Positions 52,370 through 61,637 are shown, counted from the first letter of the stretch. The stretch: DNA of 64,000 nucleotides from Meiothermus taiwanensis DSM 14542 (GCA_000482765.1 AXWR01000014.1:1-64000), one strand, 5' to 3'. Notes: generated by a model not told the origin, from the letters alone. Numbers and translations: made by a program.

Positions 52370-54193
52370 ATGAACGTTCTGGAGCGACAGCAGGAGGCGG
52401 GCCTGGCAACCCCTACCCCCATCATCAACGACTTTTCGCTAGTGGTAGCCACCGCCAACGGAACCGGCAGTCAGACCGCAAACCTCACGCTGTTGCGGTC
52501 TTTTTTTAAGCTGGGCATACCGGTTCACGGCAAGAATATTTTTCCTTCCAACATCCAGGGGCTTCCCACCTGGTATCACATCCGGGTGAGCCACGAGGGC
52601 TACATTGCCCGCAAGCCCTCGGAAATTCTGGTGGCCTTCAACCCCGCCACCGCCCACGAAGACCTGCAGGAGCTACCCAGCGGCGGGGTATGTATCTACA
52701 ACACCGATCTGAAGAACCTGCCCAAGCGCAACGACATCACCTATTACCCGGTTCCGGTCGGCGAGCTGATCAGCGGCATTGACGTACCGGTCAAACGCAA
52801 GCCCTACATCGCCAACATGGCCTATGTGGGGGTGGTGGCCTGGATGCTGGGGGTGCCGCTGGAGGTGGTGGAAGAAGCCTTGAGCGCGCAGTTCGACCAC
52901 CGCCAGAAGCTGGTGGAGAGCAATATGCAGGTGGTGCGCCGGGCCCACACCTGGGCCAGCGAGAACCTGCACAAGCAAGACCCCTTCCGCCTCGAGCCCA
53001 TGAACAAGACCGAGGGCCTGATCATCATGACCGGCAACGAGGCCGGGGCTTTGGGGGCGGTTTTTGGCGGGGTGAGCGTGGCCGCCTGGTACCCCATCAC
53101 CCCCTCCACCAGCTTTATGGATGCGCTGCGGGAGTTTTTGCCCAGACTCCGCAAGGATGAAAACGGGCATCCCACCTATGCGGTGATTCAGGCCGAGGAC
53201 GAGCTGGCCGCAGCCGGCATCGTCATGGGTGCAGGCTGGGCGGGGGCCCGGGCCCTCACCGCCACCAGCGGCCCCGGCATCAGCCTGATGGCCGAGTTCG
53301 TCAGCTACGGCTACTTCACCGAGATTCCCGCGGTTATATGGGACATCCAGCGGGTGGGCCCCAGCACCGGCCTGCCCACCCGCACCAGCCAGGGGGATGT
53401 CGCCTTTGCCTACACCCTGGGCCACGGCGACACCAAACACCCCATCCTGTTCCCCTCCTCCATCGAGGAGTGCTTCGAGTTTGGCTGGAAGTCGCTGGAT
53501 CTGGCCGAGCAGCTCCAGACCCCGGTCTTCGTGCTCTCCGATCTGGATCTGGGCATGAACAACTGGATGGGCCGGCCCTTCGAGTACCCCGACCAGCCCA
53601 TGCAGCGCGGCAAGGTGCTGAGCGCCGAGCAGCTCGAGGCCCTGGGCGGCTTCGCCCGCTACAAGGACGTGGACGGCGACGGCATCCCCTACCGCACCCT
53701 GCCCGGCACCCCCCACCCCCGGGCCGCCTACTTTACCCGCGGCAGCGGCCACAACGAGCAAGCCCAGTACAGCGAGCGCCCCGACGACTGGGAGCGCAAC
53801 ATGGCCCGCCTGGCCCGCAAGCTCGAGACCGCCCGCAACCTGGTGCCTGCACCTGCCACTGAGCTAAACCCTTCCGCCAAAGTGGGCCTCATCGCCTACG
53901 GCACCACCCGCTATGCCATCGAGGAAGCCCGCGACCGCCTGGCCTCCCAGCTTCCCACCAGCTTTTTGCGCCTGCGGGCCCTGCCCATCAACCAGCAGGT
54001 GCGCGATTTTGTGGCGGCCCACGAGCGGGTCTACGTCATCGAGCTCAACCGCGACGGACAGATGTGCAGCATCCTACGGGCCGAGATGCCCGATTACGCC
54101 GCCCGCATCCGCTCAATCGCCCACCTGGACGGGCTGCCCCTTACAGCCCGCTGGGTACAAGAACGCCTCTTGCAAGAAGAGGCCAGCGCCTAA
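52370..54193 (+). CDS. korA: 2-oxoacid:ferredoxin oxidoreductase, fused gamma-alpha subunit
   Basis: Oxidises 2-oxoglutarate or a related 2-oxoacid to the acyl-CoA with reduced ferredoxin. The 607 residues begin with the gamma domain (about 1-190: VVATANGTGSQTANLTLLRSFFKLGIPV). The alpha domain follows (GLIIMTGNEAGALGAVFGGVSVAAWYPITPSTSFMDAL; IQAEDELAAAGIVMGAGWAGARALTATSGPG) and a C-terminal transketolase-like domain ends the protein. AAGGAGGTG stands close to the ATG. korB follows after 22 nt. Choice of 2-oxoglutarate over other acids is inferred from the overall type. Confidence 0.9.
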   Translation: MNVLERQQEAGLATPTPIINDFSLVVATANGTGSQTANLTLLRSFFKLGIPVHGKNIFPSNIQGLPTWYHIRVSHEGYIARKPSEILVAFNPATAHEDLQELPSGGVCIYNTDLKNLPKRNDITYYPVPVGELISGIDVPVKRKPYIANMAYVGVVAWMLGVPLEVVEEALSAQFDHRQKLVESNMQVVRRAHTWASENLHKQDPFRLEPMNKTEGLIIMTGNEAGALGAVFGGVSVAAWYPITPSTSFMDALREFLPRLRKDENGHPTYAVIQAEDELAAAGIVMGAGWAGARALTATSGPGISLMAEFVSYGYFTEIPAVIWDIQRVGPSTGLPTRTSQGDVAFAYTLGHGDTKHPILFPSSIEECFEFGWKSLDLAEQLQTPVFVLSDLDLGMNNWMGRPFEYPDQPMQRGKVLSAEQLEALGGFARYKDVDGDGIPYRTLPGTPHPRAAYFTRGSGHNEQAQYSERPDDWERNMARLARKLETARNLVPAPATELNPSAKVGLIAYGTTRYAIEEARDRLASQLPTSFLRLRALPINQQVRDFVAAHERVYVIELNRDGQMCSILRAEMPDYAARIRSIAHLDGLPLTARWVQERLLQEEASA

Positions 54194-54215
54194 ACCCAAG
54201 CCAGAGGATAGTTAT

Positions 54216-55259
54216 ATGGAAAACCCCAGTCCAGTCCCGCCCATCAAGCTCAACGCGGTGGGCCTCAGCAAAAAAGACTACGACGGTGCCCCCAGCACCC
54301 TGTGCAAGGGCTGCGGCCACAACTCCATCGCCAGCCAGGTGGTACAGGTCGGCTTCGAGCTTAACCTACGGCCCCACGAGATTATCAAGCTCTCGGGCAT
54401 CGGCTGTTCGTCCAAGTCGCCGGCCTACTTTTTGGGCATGTCGCACGGCTTCAACGCCCTGCACGGGCGGATGCCCAGTGTGGCCACCGGGGCCCTTTTG
54501 GCCAACCACACCTTGAAGGCCATTGGGGTCTCGGGCGACGGCGATACCGGTAGCATCGGGATGGGGCAGTTCAAGCACCTGATGCGCCGCAACCTGCGGA
54601 TGGTTTACATCGTGGAGAACAACGGGGTCTACGGCCTCACCAAGGGGCAGTTCTCGGCCACCGCGGAAGAGGGCCTCGAGCTCAAATACGCCGGTCACAA
54701 CGAGTTTCCCCCTATAGACCTGTGCATGGAGGCCATCATCGCCGGGTGCGGCTTTGTGGCCCGCAGTTTTGCCGGCGATGCCAAGCAGGTGCGCGAGCTG
54801 CTCAAGGCCGCCCTCTCCCACCGGGGCACCGCCCTGCTGGACATCATCAGCCCCTGCGTGGCCTTCAACAACGAGGACGACAGCCCCAAAAGCTACGGCT
54901 ACGGCACCAAGCACGAGCAGCCCCTGCACGAGCTGGGCTTTATCCCCTACGCCGAGGAAATCTCCATCGAACCCATGCAGCCCGGCGAGTTCCGCACCGT
55001 GCAGCTGCACGACGGCTCCCTGATTAGCCTGCGCAACCTGGGCAAGGACTATGACCCCACCGACAAACAAGCCGCCCTGGAGCTTCTACAGCGGGCCCAG
55101 GAGAACAAGGAGTTCATCACCGGGCTCATCTACTACAACCCCGACCGGCCCAGCCTGGCCGAGCTCGAGGGCCTGAGCACCCCCCTGGCCCAGCTTCCCC
55201 CTGAGCAGCTGCGCCCCCCCAAGGAGGCCCTGGAGCAGTTGTTGCAGGCCTACCGCTAG
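54216..55259 (+). CDS. korB: 2-oxoacid:ferredoxin oxidoreductase, beta subunit
   Basis: TPP and [4Fe-4S] containing subunit, partner of the preceding gene. The 347 residues have cluster ligands C30 and C33 (CKGCGH), C64 (GIGCSSK) and C214 (SPCVAFNN). The TPP motif is GDGDTGSIGMGQFKHLMRRNLRMVYIVENNGVYGLTKGQ. A C-terminal extension from about 260 on is longer than in two-subunit pyruvate enzymes. ATG at 54216 has GAGGATAG upstream; the open frame begins earlier inside korA but is not used. Confidence 0.92.
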   Translation: MENPSPVPPIKLNAVGLSKKDYDGAPSTLCKGCGHNSIASQVVQVGFELNLRPHEIIKLSGIGCSSKSPAYFLGMSHGFNALHGRMPSVATGALLANHTLKAIGVSGDGDTGSIGMGQFKHLMRRNLRMVYIVENNGVYGLTKGQFSATAEEGLELKYAGHNEFPPIDLCMEAIIAGCGFVARSFAGDAKQVRELLKAALSHRGTALLDIISPCVAFNNEDDSPKSYGYGTKHEQPLHELGFIPYAEEISIEPMQPGEFRTVQLHDGSLISLRNLGKDYDPTDKQAALELLQRAQENKEFITGLIYYNPDRPSLAELEGLSTPLAQLPPEQLRPPKEALEQLLQAYR

Positions 55260-55260
55260 G

Positions 55261-56046
55261 CTAAAGCCAGCCGCGCAGCCGGTAAGCCAGCAACCCCAGG
55301 TACTCCCGGGTAAGTGGAGTCAGGGCCTGCAAGCGGTCGGCGGGGGCTACCAGGGCGGTATCGAAGCGGGGCTCGCTGGAGTTCACGCTCAGCACCTCGA
55401 GGCCCAGCCTGCGAAAGGCCCCCGCAGCCCGGCGGCTGTGGGCGGGGGTGGTCACCAGCAGCACCCGCCGCCAGCCCCGCGCCTGCACCAGCTCGGCCAC
55501 GGCCAGGGCCTCGGTGCGGGTGGTGCGCATCTGGGGCAGGAGAATGATCTCCGGGCCTTCCTCCCCATACAAGGCCTGTACGCGCTGGGCGGCCACCCGG
55601 CCCAGCGAAGGGCAGCGGGCATCGCCAAAAATCTCCCCCACCGTGTCGGAGAGGGTGATGCGGGGGGCATACCCGGCCCGCCAGAGCTCGAGGCCCTTCT
55701 CCAGCCGGGCCAGCGAGGAGGCCTCGAGCTCCCCCGCCCCACAGTGCATCCCACCCCCCAGCACCACAATCAAGTCGGCTTTTTGCGGCGCTTCATTCAC
55801 AATCAGGCCCTCTGTCAGCGCCCTGGTGAGCGGGGTAAACACCACCGCCGCAATCAGCAGCGCACAGCATCCGCTCCCCCAAAGCAAAACCCGGAAGGTG
55901 GGGCCCCACCCCCCCAGCAGCGTTCCGCCCAGCCAGAGCCCCACCAGCGGCCCCAGGCCCAGCTCGGGGTTGATCACCAGCCCCAGCGGCAAGAGCAGCA
56001 GGCTCAGTCCCGCAGCAATCAGCAACCGGTGCAATAGTCCTCGCAT
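55261..56046 (-). CDS. DUF218/YdcF-ElyC-like membrane protein
   Basis: 261 residues with two to three N-terminal membrane spans (about 1-80) and a C-terminal DUF218 domain. Its motifs are DLIVVLGGGMHCGAGELEASSLARLEKGLELWRAG, ALAVAELVQARGWRRVLLVTTPAHSRRAAGAF and NSSEPRF. Relatives (YdcF, SanA, ElyC) are linked to envelope integrity, but no reaction is settled. The start at 56046 is 7 nt after TAAGAT; an ATG at 56055 overlaps that box and is less likely. Confidence 0.82.
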   Translation of the reverse strand: MRGLLHRLLIAAGLSLLLLPLGLVINPELGLGPLVGLWLGGTLLGGWGPTFRVLLWGSGCCALLIAAVVFTPLTRALTEGLIVNEAPQKADLIVVLGGGMHCGAGELEASSLARLEKGLELWRAGYAPRITLSDTVGEIFGDARCPSLGRVAAQRVQALYGEEGPEIILLPQMRTTRTEALAVAELVQARGWRRVLLVTTPAHSRRAAGAFRRLGLEVLSVNSSEPRFDTALVAPADRLQALTPLTREYLGLLAYRLRGWL

Positions 56047-56053
56047 CGCGACC

Positions 56054-56059
56054 ATCTTA
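56054..56059 (-). promoter_or_regulatory. -10 box TAAGAT of the DUF218 gene
   Basis: It ends 7 nt before the ATG at 56046 on the minus strand. Confidence 0.5.
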
Positions 56060-56119
56060 TCGTTCCGCCACCCGACCCACCCGCGTTTTTATGACGCTTT
56101 TTATGCACAAAGCGCGTGA

Positions 56120-56125
56120 TACGAT
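56120..56125 (+). promoter_or_regulatory. -10 box TACGAT of the acyl-CoA dehydrogenase gene
   Basis: It ends 6 nt before the ATG at 56132, with no ribosome binding site. Confidence 0.55.
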
Positions 56126-56131
56126 ATATTC

Positions 56132-57253
56132 ATGGCCGTTTTGACCACCGACCAAAAAATGGTGCTGGACATGGTGCGGGCCGTCTCCCGCGAGGTGCTG
56201 TGGGCGATGGCCCCCGAGTACGACCGCACGGGGCAGTACCCCTGGCCCCAGCTCAAGCAGCTGGCCCAGCTCGGGCTTTTGGGCATGACCACCCCCGAGG
56301 CCTGGGGCGGGGCCGGGCTCGACTCGGTCACCTGGGCTTTAGCCATGGAGGAGATCGCCGCCGCCGACCCCAGCGTGGCGGTGATTCTTTCGGTCACCTC
56401 GGGCCTGCCCCAGTACATGCTGAACCGGTTCGGCAGCGAGGCACAGAAAAAGAAGTACCTGGTGCCCCTGGCCAAGGGCGAGTGGATTGGGGCCTTCTCC
56501 CTCACCGAGCCCCACGCCGGCTCCGACCCGGCCTCCCTCAAGCTCTCGGCCCAGAAAGTGCCCGGCGGCTGGGAGCTCAACGGCCTCAAAAGCTGGGTCA
56601 CCTCCGGCGGACAGGCCCAGGTGTATGTGGTGATGGCCCGGGGGGAGGCTGGGATCAGCAGCTTTATCGTGGAAAAAGACACCCCCGGCCTCAGCTTCGG
56701 CAGCCCCGAGGAAAAGATGGGCCTGCACGCCGCGCACACCTGCGAGCTGCGCTTCGAGGGGGTTTTCGTGCCCGAAGAGAACCTTCTGGGCCAGGAGGGG
56801 CGCGGGCTGGCCCAGGCCCTGGCCGGACTGGACTCGGGGCGCATCGGCATTGCCGCCCAGGCAGTCGGAATGGCCAGGGCTGCGTTTGAGATTGCCAAAC
56901 AATACGCCGATGAGCGCACCCAGTTCGGTCAGAAGATCCGGGAATTCCAGGGGGTGGGCTTCAAGCTGGCCGAGATGCACACCCGCATAGCCGCCGCCCG
57001 GGCGCTGGTGCTGGAAGCCGCCGCCAAGAAAGACCGGGGGGAAAGGTATACCCTCGAGGCCTCCACCGCCAAGCTCTTTGCCTCCGAGGTGGCCGTGAGC
57101 GTAACCCGCGAGGCCGTGCAGGTGCTGGGGGGGTATGGCTACCACCGCGAGTACCGGGTGGAGCGCTACTACCGCGATGCCAAGGTTACCGAGATATACG
57201 AGGGCACCAGCGAGATACAGAAGCTGGTCATCGCTCGAGAGCTCTACCGCTAA
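56132..57253 (+). CDS. Acyl-CoA dehydrogenase
   Basis: FAD enzyme that introduces the first double bond in fatty acyl-CoA or branched acyl-CoA breakdown. The 373 residues show SLTEPHAGSDPA (FAD and substrate binding), LNGLKSWVTSGGQA, and the C-terminal QVLGGYGYHREYRVERYYRDAKVTEIYEGTSEIQKLVIAREL with the catalytic Glu in YEGTSEIQ, as in short and medium chain forms. Chain-length preference cannot be read. No thiolase or hydratase gene is adjacent. Probably transcribed alone from a leaderless promoter. Confidence 0.94.
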   Translation: MAVLTTDQKMVLDMVRAVSREVLWAMAPEYDRTGQYPWPQLKQLAQLGLLGMTTPEAWGGAGLDSVTWALAMEEIAAADPSVAVILSVTSGLPQYMLNRFGSEAQKKKYLVPLAKGEWIGAFSLTEPHAGSDPASLKLSAQKVPGGWELNGLKSWVTSGGQAQVYVVMARGEAGISSFIVEKDTPGLSFGSPEEKMGLHAAHTCELRFEGVFVPEENLLGQEGRGLAQALAGLDSGRIGIAAQAVGMARAAFEIAKQYADERTQFGQKIREFQGVGFKLAEMHTRIAAARALVLEAAAKKDRGERYTLEASTAKLFASEVAVSVTREAVQVLGGYGYHREYRVERYYRDAKVTEIYEGTSEIQKLVIARELYR

Positions 57254-57287
57254 ACCCGCCCGGTTGCAGCCCTGGGGCCGTTGGCCG

Positions 57288-57293
57288 TAGGCT
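57288..57293 (+). promoter_or_regulatory. -10 box TAGGCT of the NAD(P)H oxidoreductase gene
   Basis: It ends 8 nt before the ATG at 57302. Confidence 0.5.
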
Positions 57294-57301
57294 TTGAGCC
57301 G

Positions 57302-57898
57302 ATGAATGTCTTGATCATTTACGCCCACCCCAACCCCAGCTCCTTCAACGCCGCCCTGCGGGATCTGGCCGTGCGAACCCTGAGCCAGGCCGGGCACAGC
57401 ATTCTGCTTTCCGACCTTTACACCATGCGCTTCAACCCGGTGTTGAGTGCCCAGGAGCTACAGGGCGACCTGCAGGACATTCAACCCGAAATCGAGAAGG
57501 TGCGGCGGGCCGATCTGCTGCTGTTTCAGTTTCCCGACTGGTGGTACGGGATGCCGGCCATCATGAAGGGCTGGATCGACCGGGTGTTTGCCTACGGGTT
57601 TGCCTACGACGACCAGCACAGTTTCGAGAACGGCCTTCTGCGGGGCAAAAAAGCCATGCTCAGCCTGACCGTAGGGGCCCGCGAAGACTACTTCCGCCAG
57701 GCCCCCCAGCGCGACCTGATGCGGGTGCTCGAGCCCATCCACTACGGCATCTTTGCCTACTGTGGCCTGGAGGTGCTGCCCCCTTTTATCGCCTACGGGC
57801 CGGGCGAGATGAGCGAGGCCGAGCGCAAAGCCACCCTCGAGGCCTTCCGCGAACATCTGAAAAAGCTGCCCGAGCTACAACCCCTGCGCTTCAGTTAG
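57302..57898 (+). CDS. NAD(P)H-dependent FMN/FAD oxidoreductase (quinone reductase-like)
   Basis: Flavodoxin-fold reductase of 198 residues in the NQO1/MdaB/YwrO group. MNVLIIYAHPNPSSFNAALRD binds the flavin phosphate. LLFQFPDWWYGMPAIMKGWIDRVFAYGFAYD and LLRGKKAMLSLTVGA are further family motifs. It may detoxify quinones by two-electron reduction. ATG at 57302 is chosen over an in-frame codon at 57281 because of homology and the -10 spacing. It begins 48 bp after the acyl-CoA dehydrogenase stop. Confidence 0.88.
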   Translation: MNVLIIYAHPNPSSFNAALRDLAVRTLSQAGHSILLSDLYTMRFNPVLSAQELQGDLQDIQPEIEKVRRADLLLFQFPDWWYGMPAIMKGWIDRVFAYGFAYDDQHSFENGLLRGKKAMLSLTVGAREDYFRQAPQRDLMRVLEPIHYGIFAYCGLEVLPPFIAYGPGEMSEAERKATLEAFREHLKKLPELQPLRFS

Positions 57899-57915
57899 GC
57901 TTAAGCCTGACCCCA

Positions 57916-57921
57916 TAAGCT
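57916..57921 (+). promoter_or_regulatory. -10 box TAAGCT of the serine hydrolase gene
   Basis: It ends 6 nt before the ATG at 57928. Confidence 0.5.
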
Positions 57922-57927
57922 TTAGCC

Positions 57928-58968
57928 ATGCACCGCCGCACCGTGCTCAAAGGCCTGGCCTCGGCCCTGCTATCGGGCTCCTCTGCCTTTGCACAGGCCG
58001 CCCCCGACCCCGGCAACCCCCGCCACCACAGGCTGGCTGCCGCCTACTCGGCCCAGCACCGCGGCATCGCCCTGCTGGTGATGGTGGACGGCCAGATCCT
58101 GTTCGAGGATTATCCGGGCCGGGGCCACCCCAATCGCGCCCACGAACTGGCCAGCGGCACCAAGAGCTTTAGCGGGGTTATGGCCGTGGCCGCTGTGCAG
58201 GACGGCCTGCTTTCGCTGGAAGAGCCCCTGGCCCAGACCCTGACCGAGTGGCAGGGCGACCCCTGGCGTTCGCAAATCAACCTGAGCCAGCTCCTGCACC
58301 TTACCAGCGGCATCCCCGGCGGCAACCTGGCCCGCCCCCCCACCTACCAGGCGGCCCTCGAGACCCCCGCCGAGGCCCCGCCCGATACCCGCTTTTCCTA
58401 CGGCCCCATCCCCTTCCAGATCTTTGGCGAGCTGATGCGCCGCAAACTCAAGGGCGACCCCCTCGAGTACCTCACGCGCCGCATCTTCAAGCCGATTGGC
58501 CTGGAGTACGCCTTCTGGCGCCGGGGGCCCGACGGCCACCCCCACCTGCCCTCCGGGGCCTTCCTCACCGCCCGCAACTGGGCCCGGTTTGGCGAGCTGG
58601 TGCGCCAGGGGGGTCTTTGGCAAGGTCAGCGCATTGTGGATGCAGCCCTGCTGGACAAGTGTTTTGCGCCCTCGAGGGTCAACCCCATCTACGGCCTGAC
58701 CTGGTGGCTGGGACGCCCCATCAGCCCGGCGCAGCGGGCAGCCATAGGCCGTGTGGGACAGGAGATCGATGCACTGGCCGGCACCCCCGGCCTCCCCGAC
58801 GACCTGGTCATCGCCGCCGGCGCGGGCAACCAGCGCCTTTACATCAGCCGCCAGCTCAGGCTGGTGGTGGTGCGGCAGGCCGAGGGCATTGTGGAAAGCC
58901 TGGCCGGGCGCCGAACCGCCTTCTCCGATGCGGTTTTTCTGCGCCTGCTCCTGACCGGGCAGGGTTAG
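57928..58968 (+). CDS. Beta-lactamase-like serine hydrolase with Tat-type signal
   Basis: 346 residues. The start MHRRTVLKGLASALLSGSSAFAQA has twin arginines and a hydrophobic stretch, so export by Tat is likely. The class C beta-lactamase/esterase fold carries the SxxK motif as SGTKS near residue 75, and HLTSGIPGG follows. The YxN motif reads YGP (FSYGPIPFQIFGEL), as in some esterase-type relatives. A carboxylesterase or peptidase role is more likely than antibiotic resistance. Confidence 0.82.
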   Translation: MHRRTVLKGLASALLSGSSAFAQAAPDPGNPRHHRLAAAYSAQHRGIALLVMVDGQILFEDYPGRGHPNRAHELASGTKSFSGVMAVAAVQDGLLSLEEPLAQTLTEWQGDPWRSQINLSQLLHLTSGIPGGNLARPPTYQAALETPAEAPPDTRFSYGPIPFQIFGELMRRKLKGDPLEYLTRRIFKPIGLEYAFWRRGPDGHPHLPSGAFLTARNWARFGELVRQGGLWQGQRIVDAALLDKCFAPSRVNPIYGLTWWLGRPISPAQRAAIGRVGQEIDALAGTPGLPDDLVIAAGAGNQRLYISRQLRLVVVRQAEGIVESLAGRRTAFSDAVFLRLLLTGQG

Positions 58969-58988
58969 CCCAAAGCCGCCGGATGCGC

Positions 58989-58994
58989 TAGACT
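58989..58994 (+). promoter_or_regulatory. -10 box TAGACT of the 5-formyl-THF cyclo-ligase gene
   Basis: It ends 6 nt before the GTG at 59001. Confidence 0.55.
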
Positions 58995-59000
58995 GCCGCC

Positions 59001-59561
59001 GTGACGCAAGGTGAAGTACGCGAACTGGTCTGGAACGCCCTGGCCCAGCACAGAGCCGCCGCCTACCCCACCCCACCGCACGGACACCATCCCAACTTTG
59101 TGGGGGCCAGCCGCGCTGCCGAGCGCCTGATGGGCCTCCGGCTGTGGCAGCTGGCCACGGTGATCCTGGCCGGGCCCGACCAGGTGCTCAAGCCGCTGCG
59201 CGAGGCGGCTTTAAAGTCCGGCAAAATCGTCCTTATGCCCCACCCCGACAAAGCCGGGCGGTACCTGAGCCTCGAGGGCCTCCTACCCCACCAGCTCAAA
59301 CGGGTGCGGGAAGTGGCCCAGCTGGGCAAACCCATCGAGCTAAAAGACACCACCATAGACCTGGTGCTGGTGGGGAGCGTGGCGGTGGACGAAGCGCGCA
59401 ACTGGCTGGGCAAGGGGTACGGCTTCCCCTACAAAGACCTGCAGGTGGCCGCGCCCTGGGCCACCCTGGCCCATACCCTGATGATCTTTGATGAGCTGCC
59501 CTGCCAGCCTGAGCGAAGGGTGGATCTGATCGCCACCCCCCATCAGATCATTGGGGTTTGA
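59001..59561 (+). CDS. 5-formyltetrahydrofolate cyclo-ligase family protein
   Basis: ATP-dependent enzyme that returns 5-formyl-THF to 5,10-methenyl-THF. The 186 residues contain NFVGASRAAERLMGLRLWQ, KIVLMPHPDKAGRYLSLEGLLP, IDLVLVGSVAVDE, GKGYGFPYKDLQV and LPCQPERRVDLIATP, the layout of the family, although the N-terminal region resembles the MTHFSD-like branch more than E. coli YgfA. GTG at 59001 follows a leaderless promoter. The 3' end overlaps the convergent VOC gene by 14 bp. Confidence 0.8.
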   Translation: MTQGEVRELVWNALAQHRAAAYPTPPHGHHPNFVGASRAAERLMGLRLWQLATVILAGPDQVLKPLREAALKSGKIVLMPHPDKAGRYLSLEGLLPHQLKRVREVAQLGKPIELKDTTIDLVLVGSVAVDEARNWLGKGYGFPYKDLQVAAPWATLAHTLMIFDELPCQPERRVDLIATPHQIIGV

Positions 59562-59958
59562 GGTGGCCGTCGGGCAGACCCCAGATCGCGGCAGGGGCCA
59601 GCTCGATGAGGTTCCCCGCCGGATCGTGCACATACAAACTGCGGCCCGCCTTCCACTCGGCCCAGGTGACCGGGTGGCCGTGGGCCTCGAGCCTCTCCGC
59701 CCAGCCCTCTAGCTCCTCCGCGGCCACCCGAAAACACACGTGCACACTGCCCAGGGCCCCATGCGGCGGCAGGGCGGTCTCCTGCTGGGTGGCCTGGGGG
59801 TTGAAGACCAAAAAGACCCCCGGCCCGGCACGAAAAAACAGATGCCGCCCCGGCTGCTCGGCGAAAAGCTCCAGGCCCAGCAGCCCCTGGTAGAAGCCCC
59901 GGGCGGCCTCGAGGTCACTCGCATACACACAGGTCTCGAGCACCCCCGCGATCTTCAT
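59548..59958 (-). CDS. VOC superfamily (glyoxalase/bleomycin resistance-like) protein
   Basis: 136 residues starting MKIAGVLETCVYASDLEAARGFYQGLLGLEL, with paired beta-alpha-beta-beta-beta units. Likely metal ligands are His in GSVHVCF and Glu in AGNLIELA. It may be a dioxygenase, lyase or fosfomycin-type thiol transferase; a bacillithiol-dependent role is conceivable because bshA is present, but nothing in the sequence shows it. Confidence 0.85.
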   Translation of the reverse strand: MKIAGVLETCVYASDLEAARGFYQGLLGLELFAEQPGRHLFFRAGPGVFLVFNPQATQQETALPPHGALGSVHVCFRVAAEELEGWAERLEAHGHPVTWAEWKAGRSLYVHDPAGNLIELAPAAIWGLPDGHLKPQ

Positions 59959-60004
59959 GGTGATACCTCTCGGGGTCTATGAAAACCCATCCTGTGGCCT
60001 GCGG

Positions 60005-61510
60005 TCAAGCGCGCTGGCTGGCCTCGGCCAGGGCCCGCAGCCCCGCGGCTAAGCCGGGCTCGAGGTCGCCTTCGGCGTAGCGCCACGCCCAGTTGCCCCC
60101 CAGCCGCCCGGGGAAGTTCATCCGGGCCTCGGGGCCCAGCCCCAGCACGTCCTGCAAAGGCAGGATAGCCAGCCTGGCCGGGCTCCTGAAGGCCAGCTCA
60201 ATCAGGGCGCCCGCAACCTCGTACTCCGATAAGCAACGAATGCCATAGCGGGCCAGGTACGCCCGCATGAAGACCCGCTCGGCCTCCGGCGCGGTGCGGA
60301 ACCACCCCAGGGTGGTGTCGTTGTCGTGGGTTCCGCTGTACACCACCACATTGCCGTGCTCGGGGTAGTTGTGGGGCAAAAAAGCGTTGTCGTCGCCGGA
60401 AAAGGCAAACTGCAAAATCTTCATGCCGGGGAAGCCGAAGCCGTCGCGCAAAGCCTCCACCTCGGGGGTGATCACCCCCAGGTCTTCGGCGATGATGGGC
60501 GCATCGCCCAGCTGCGCCCGCACCGCGGCAAAGAGCTTCTCACCCGGCGCTTTGACCCAGCGGCCCTCCACAGCGTTGGGCCGGCCAAACGGAACCTCCC
60601 AGTAGGCTTCAAACCCGCGGAAGTGGTCGATGCGCACCAGGTGGCACTGCTTGAGCGACTGCCTTATGCGGGCAATCCACCAGGCGAAGTTCTCCTGCTC
60701 CATCACGTCCCAGCGGTAGAGCGGATTCCCCCAGAGCTGGCCGGTTTCGGAGAAGTAATCCGGCGGAACGCCCGCCACCACCGTGGGGTTGCCGTCGGCC
60801 TCGAGGTAGAAGTACTGCGGGTTGGCCCAGACATCCGAAGAGTCGAAGGCCACGAAGATGGGCATATCGCCGATAATCTGAATCCCCCTGGACTCGGCAT
60901 AGGCTTTGGTTTTGCCCCACTCGGTGTAAAACAGCCACTGCACCCACTCGTGCAGGGCCACCTCGTAGGCCAGCTCCTCGCGGGCCTTGGCCAGGGCTGC
61001 CGGCTCACGGTCGCGCAGCTCGGGGCTCCACTCGTTCCAGGGCTTGCCACCAAAGCGGGTCTTGAGGGCCATGAAGAGCGCGTAGTCTTCCAGCCAGAAG
61101 CGCTCGGCCTCGATAAAGGCTTCCAGTTGCGCTTTATCCTGGGCAGAAGCCCCCGCTTGAAACCCTGCAAAGGCCCGCCGCAAGAGGGGCCAGCGGGTCT
61201 GGTAAAGCCAGCCATAATCCACGCTGCGGGCGTTGTACTGCGGGGGTTCTTCGCTTTTTTCCAGCCAGCCTTTTTCAATCAGCATCTCAGGGTCAATCAG
61301 GTACGGATTGCCGGCAAACGCCGAGAAAGACTGGTAGGGCGAGTCGCCGTAGCTGGTAGGGCCCAGGGGCAAGACCTGCCACCAGCGGGCCCCCGCATCG
61401 GCCAGCCAGTCCAAAAACCGCTCGGCCGCACGGCCCAACGCCCCAATCCCCCAGCGGCCCGGAAAACTGGTGGGGTGGAGCAAAATGCCAAAAGCGCGTT
61501 GGAGTTGCAT
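60005..61510 (-). CDS. malQ: 4-alpha-glucanotransferase (amylomaltase)
   Basis: GH77 enzyme that moves alpha-1,4-glucan segments between maltodextrins. The 501 residues match the compact Thermus amylomaltase: ILLHPTSFPGRWGIGALG, QVLPLGPTSYGDSPYQSFSAFAGNPYLID, catalytic Asp in VRIDHFRGFEAYWEVP, acid Glu in IAEDLGVITPEV, and SGTHDNDTTLGW. The ATG at 61510 lies 9 nt after TAGACT (61520-61525). No other maltose gene is adjacent. The 127-bp gap to the aminotransferase gene holds no further feature. Confidence 0.97.
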   Translation of the reverse strand: MQLQRAFGILLHPTSFPGRWGIGALGRAAERFLDWLADAGARWWQVLPLGPTSYGDSPYQSFSAFAGNPYLIDPEMLIEKGWLEKSEEPPQYNARSVDYGWLYQTRWPLLRRAFAGFQAGASAQDKAQLEAFIEAERFWLEDYALFMALKTRFGGKPWNEWSPELRDREPAALAKAREELAYEVALHEWVQWLFYTEWGKTKAYAESRGIQIIGDMPIFVAFDSSDVWANPQYFYLEADGNPTVVAGVPPDYFSETGQLWGNPLYRWDVMEQENFAWWIARIRQSLKQCHLVRIDHFRGFEAYWEVPFGRPNAVEGRWVKAPGEKLFAAVRAQLGDAPIIAEDLGVITPEVEALRDGFGFPGMKILQFAFSGDDNAFLPHNYPEHGNVVVYSGTHDNDTTLGWFRTAPEAERVFMRAYLARYGIRCLSEYEVAGALIELAFRSPARLAILPLQDVLGLGPEARMNFPGRLGGNWAWRYAEGDLEPGLAAGLRALAEASQRA

Positions 61511-61637
61511 AGCAAGGCCAGTCTATACCCTGACCGACACATTATGGAAGCGCTTCTATGCAAAAAACAGACCGTAAGGGCGATAGCTGACCCGCCCCAG
61601 CGAAAGGTAGCCGGGGCAGGCCAGGAGATACTGTGCG

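Noticed and set aside
57928-58968. True beta-lactamase resistance gene
   Set aside because: SxxK is present, but the YxN motif is YGP and the context is metabolic, which fits an esterase-like serine hydrolase better.
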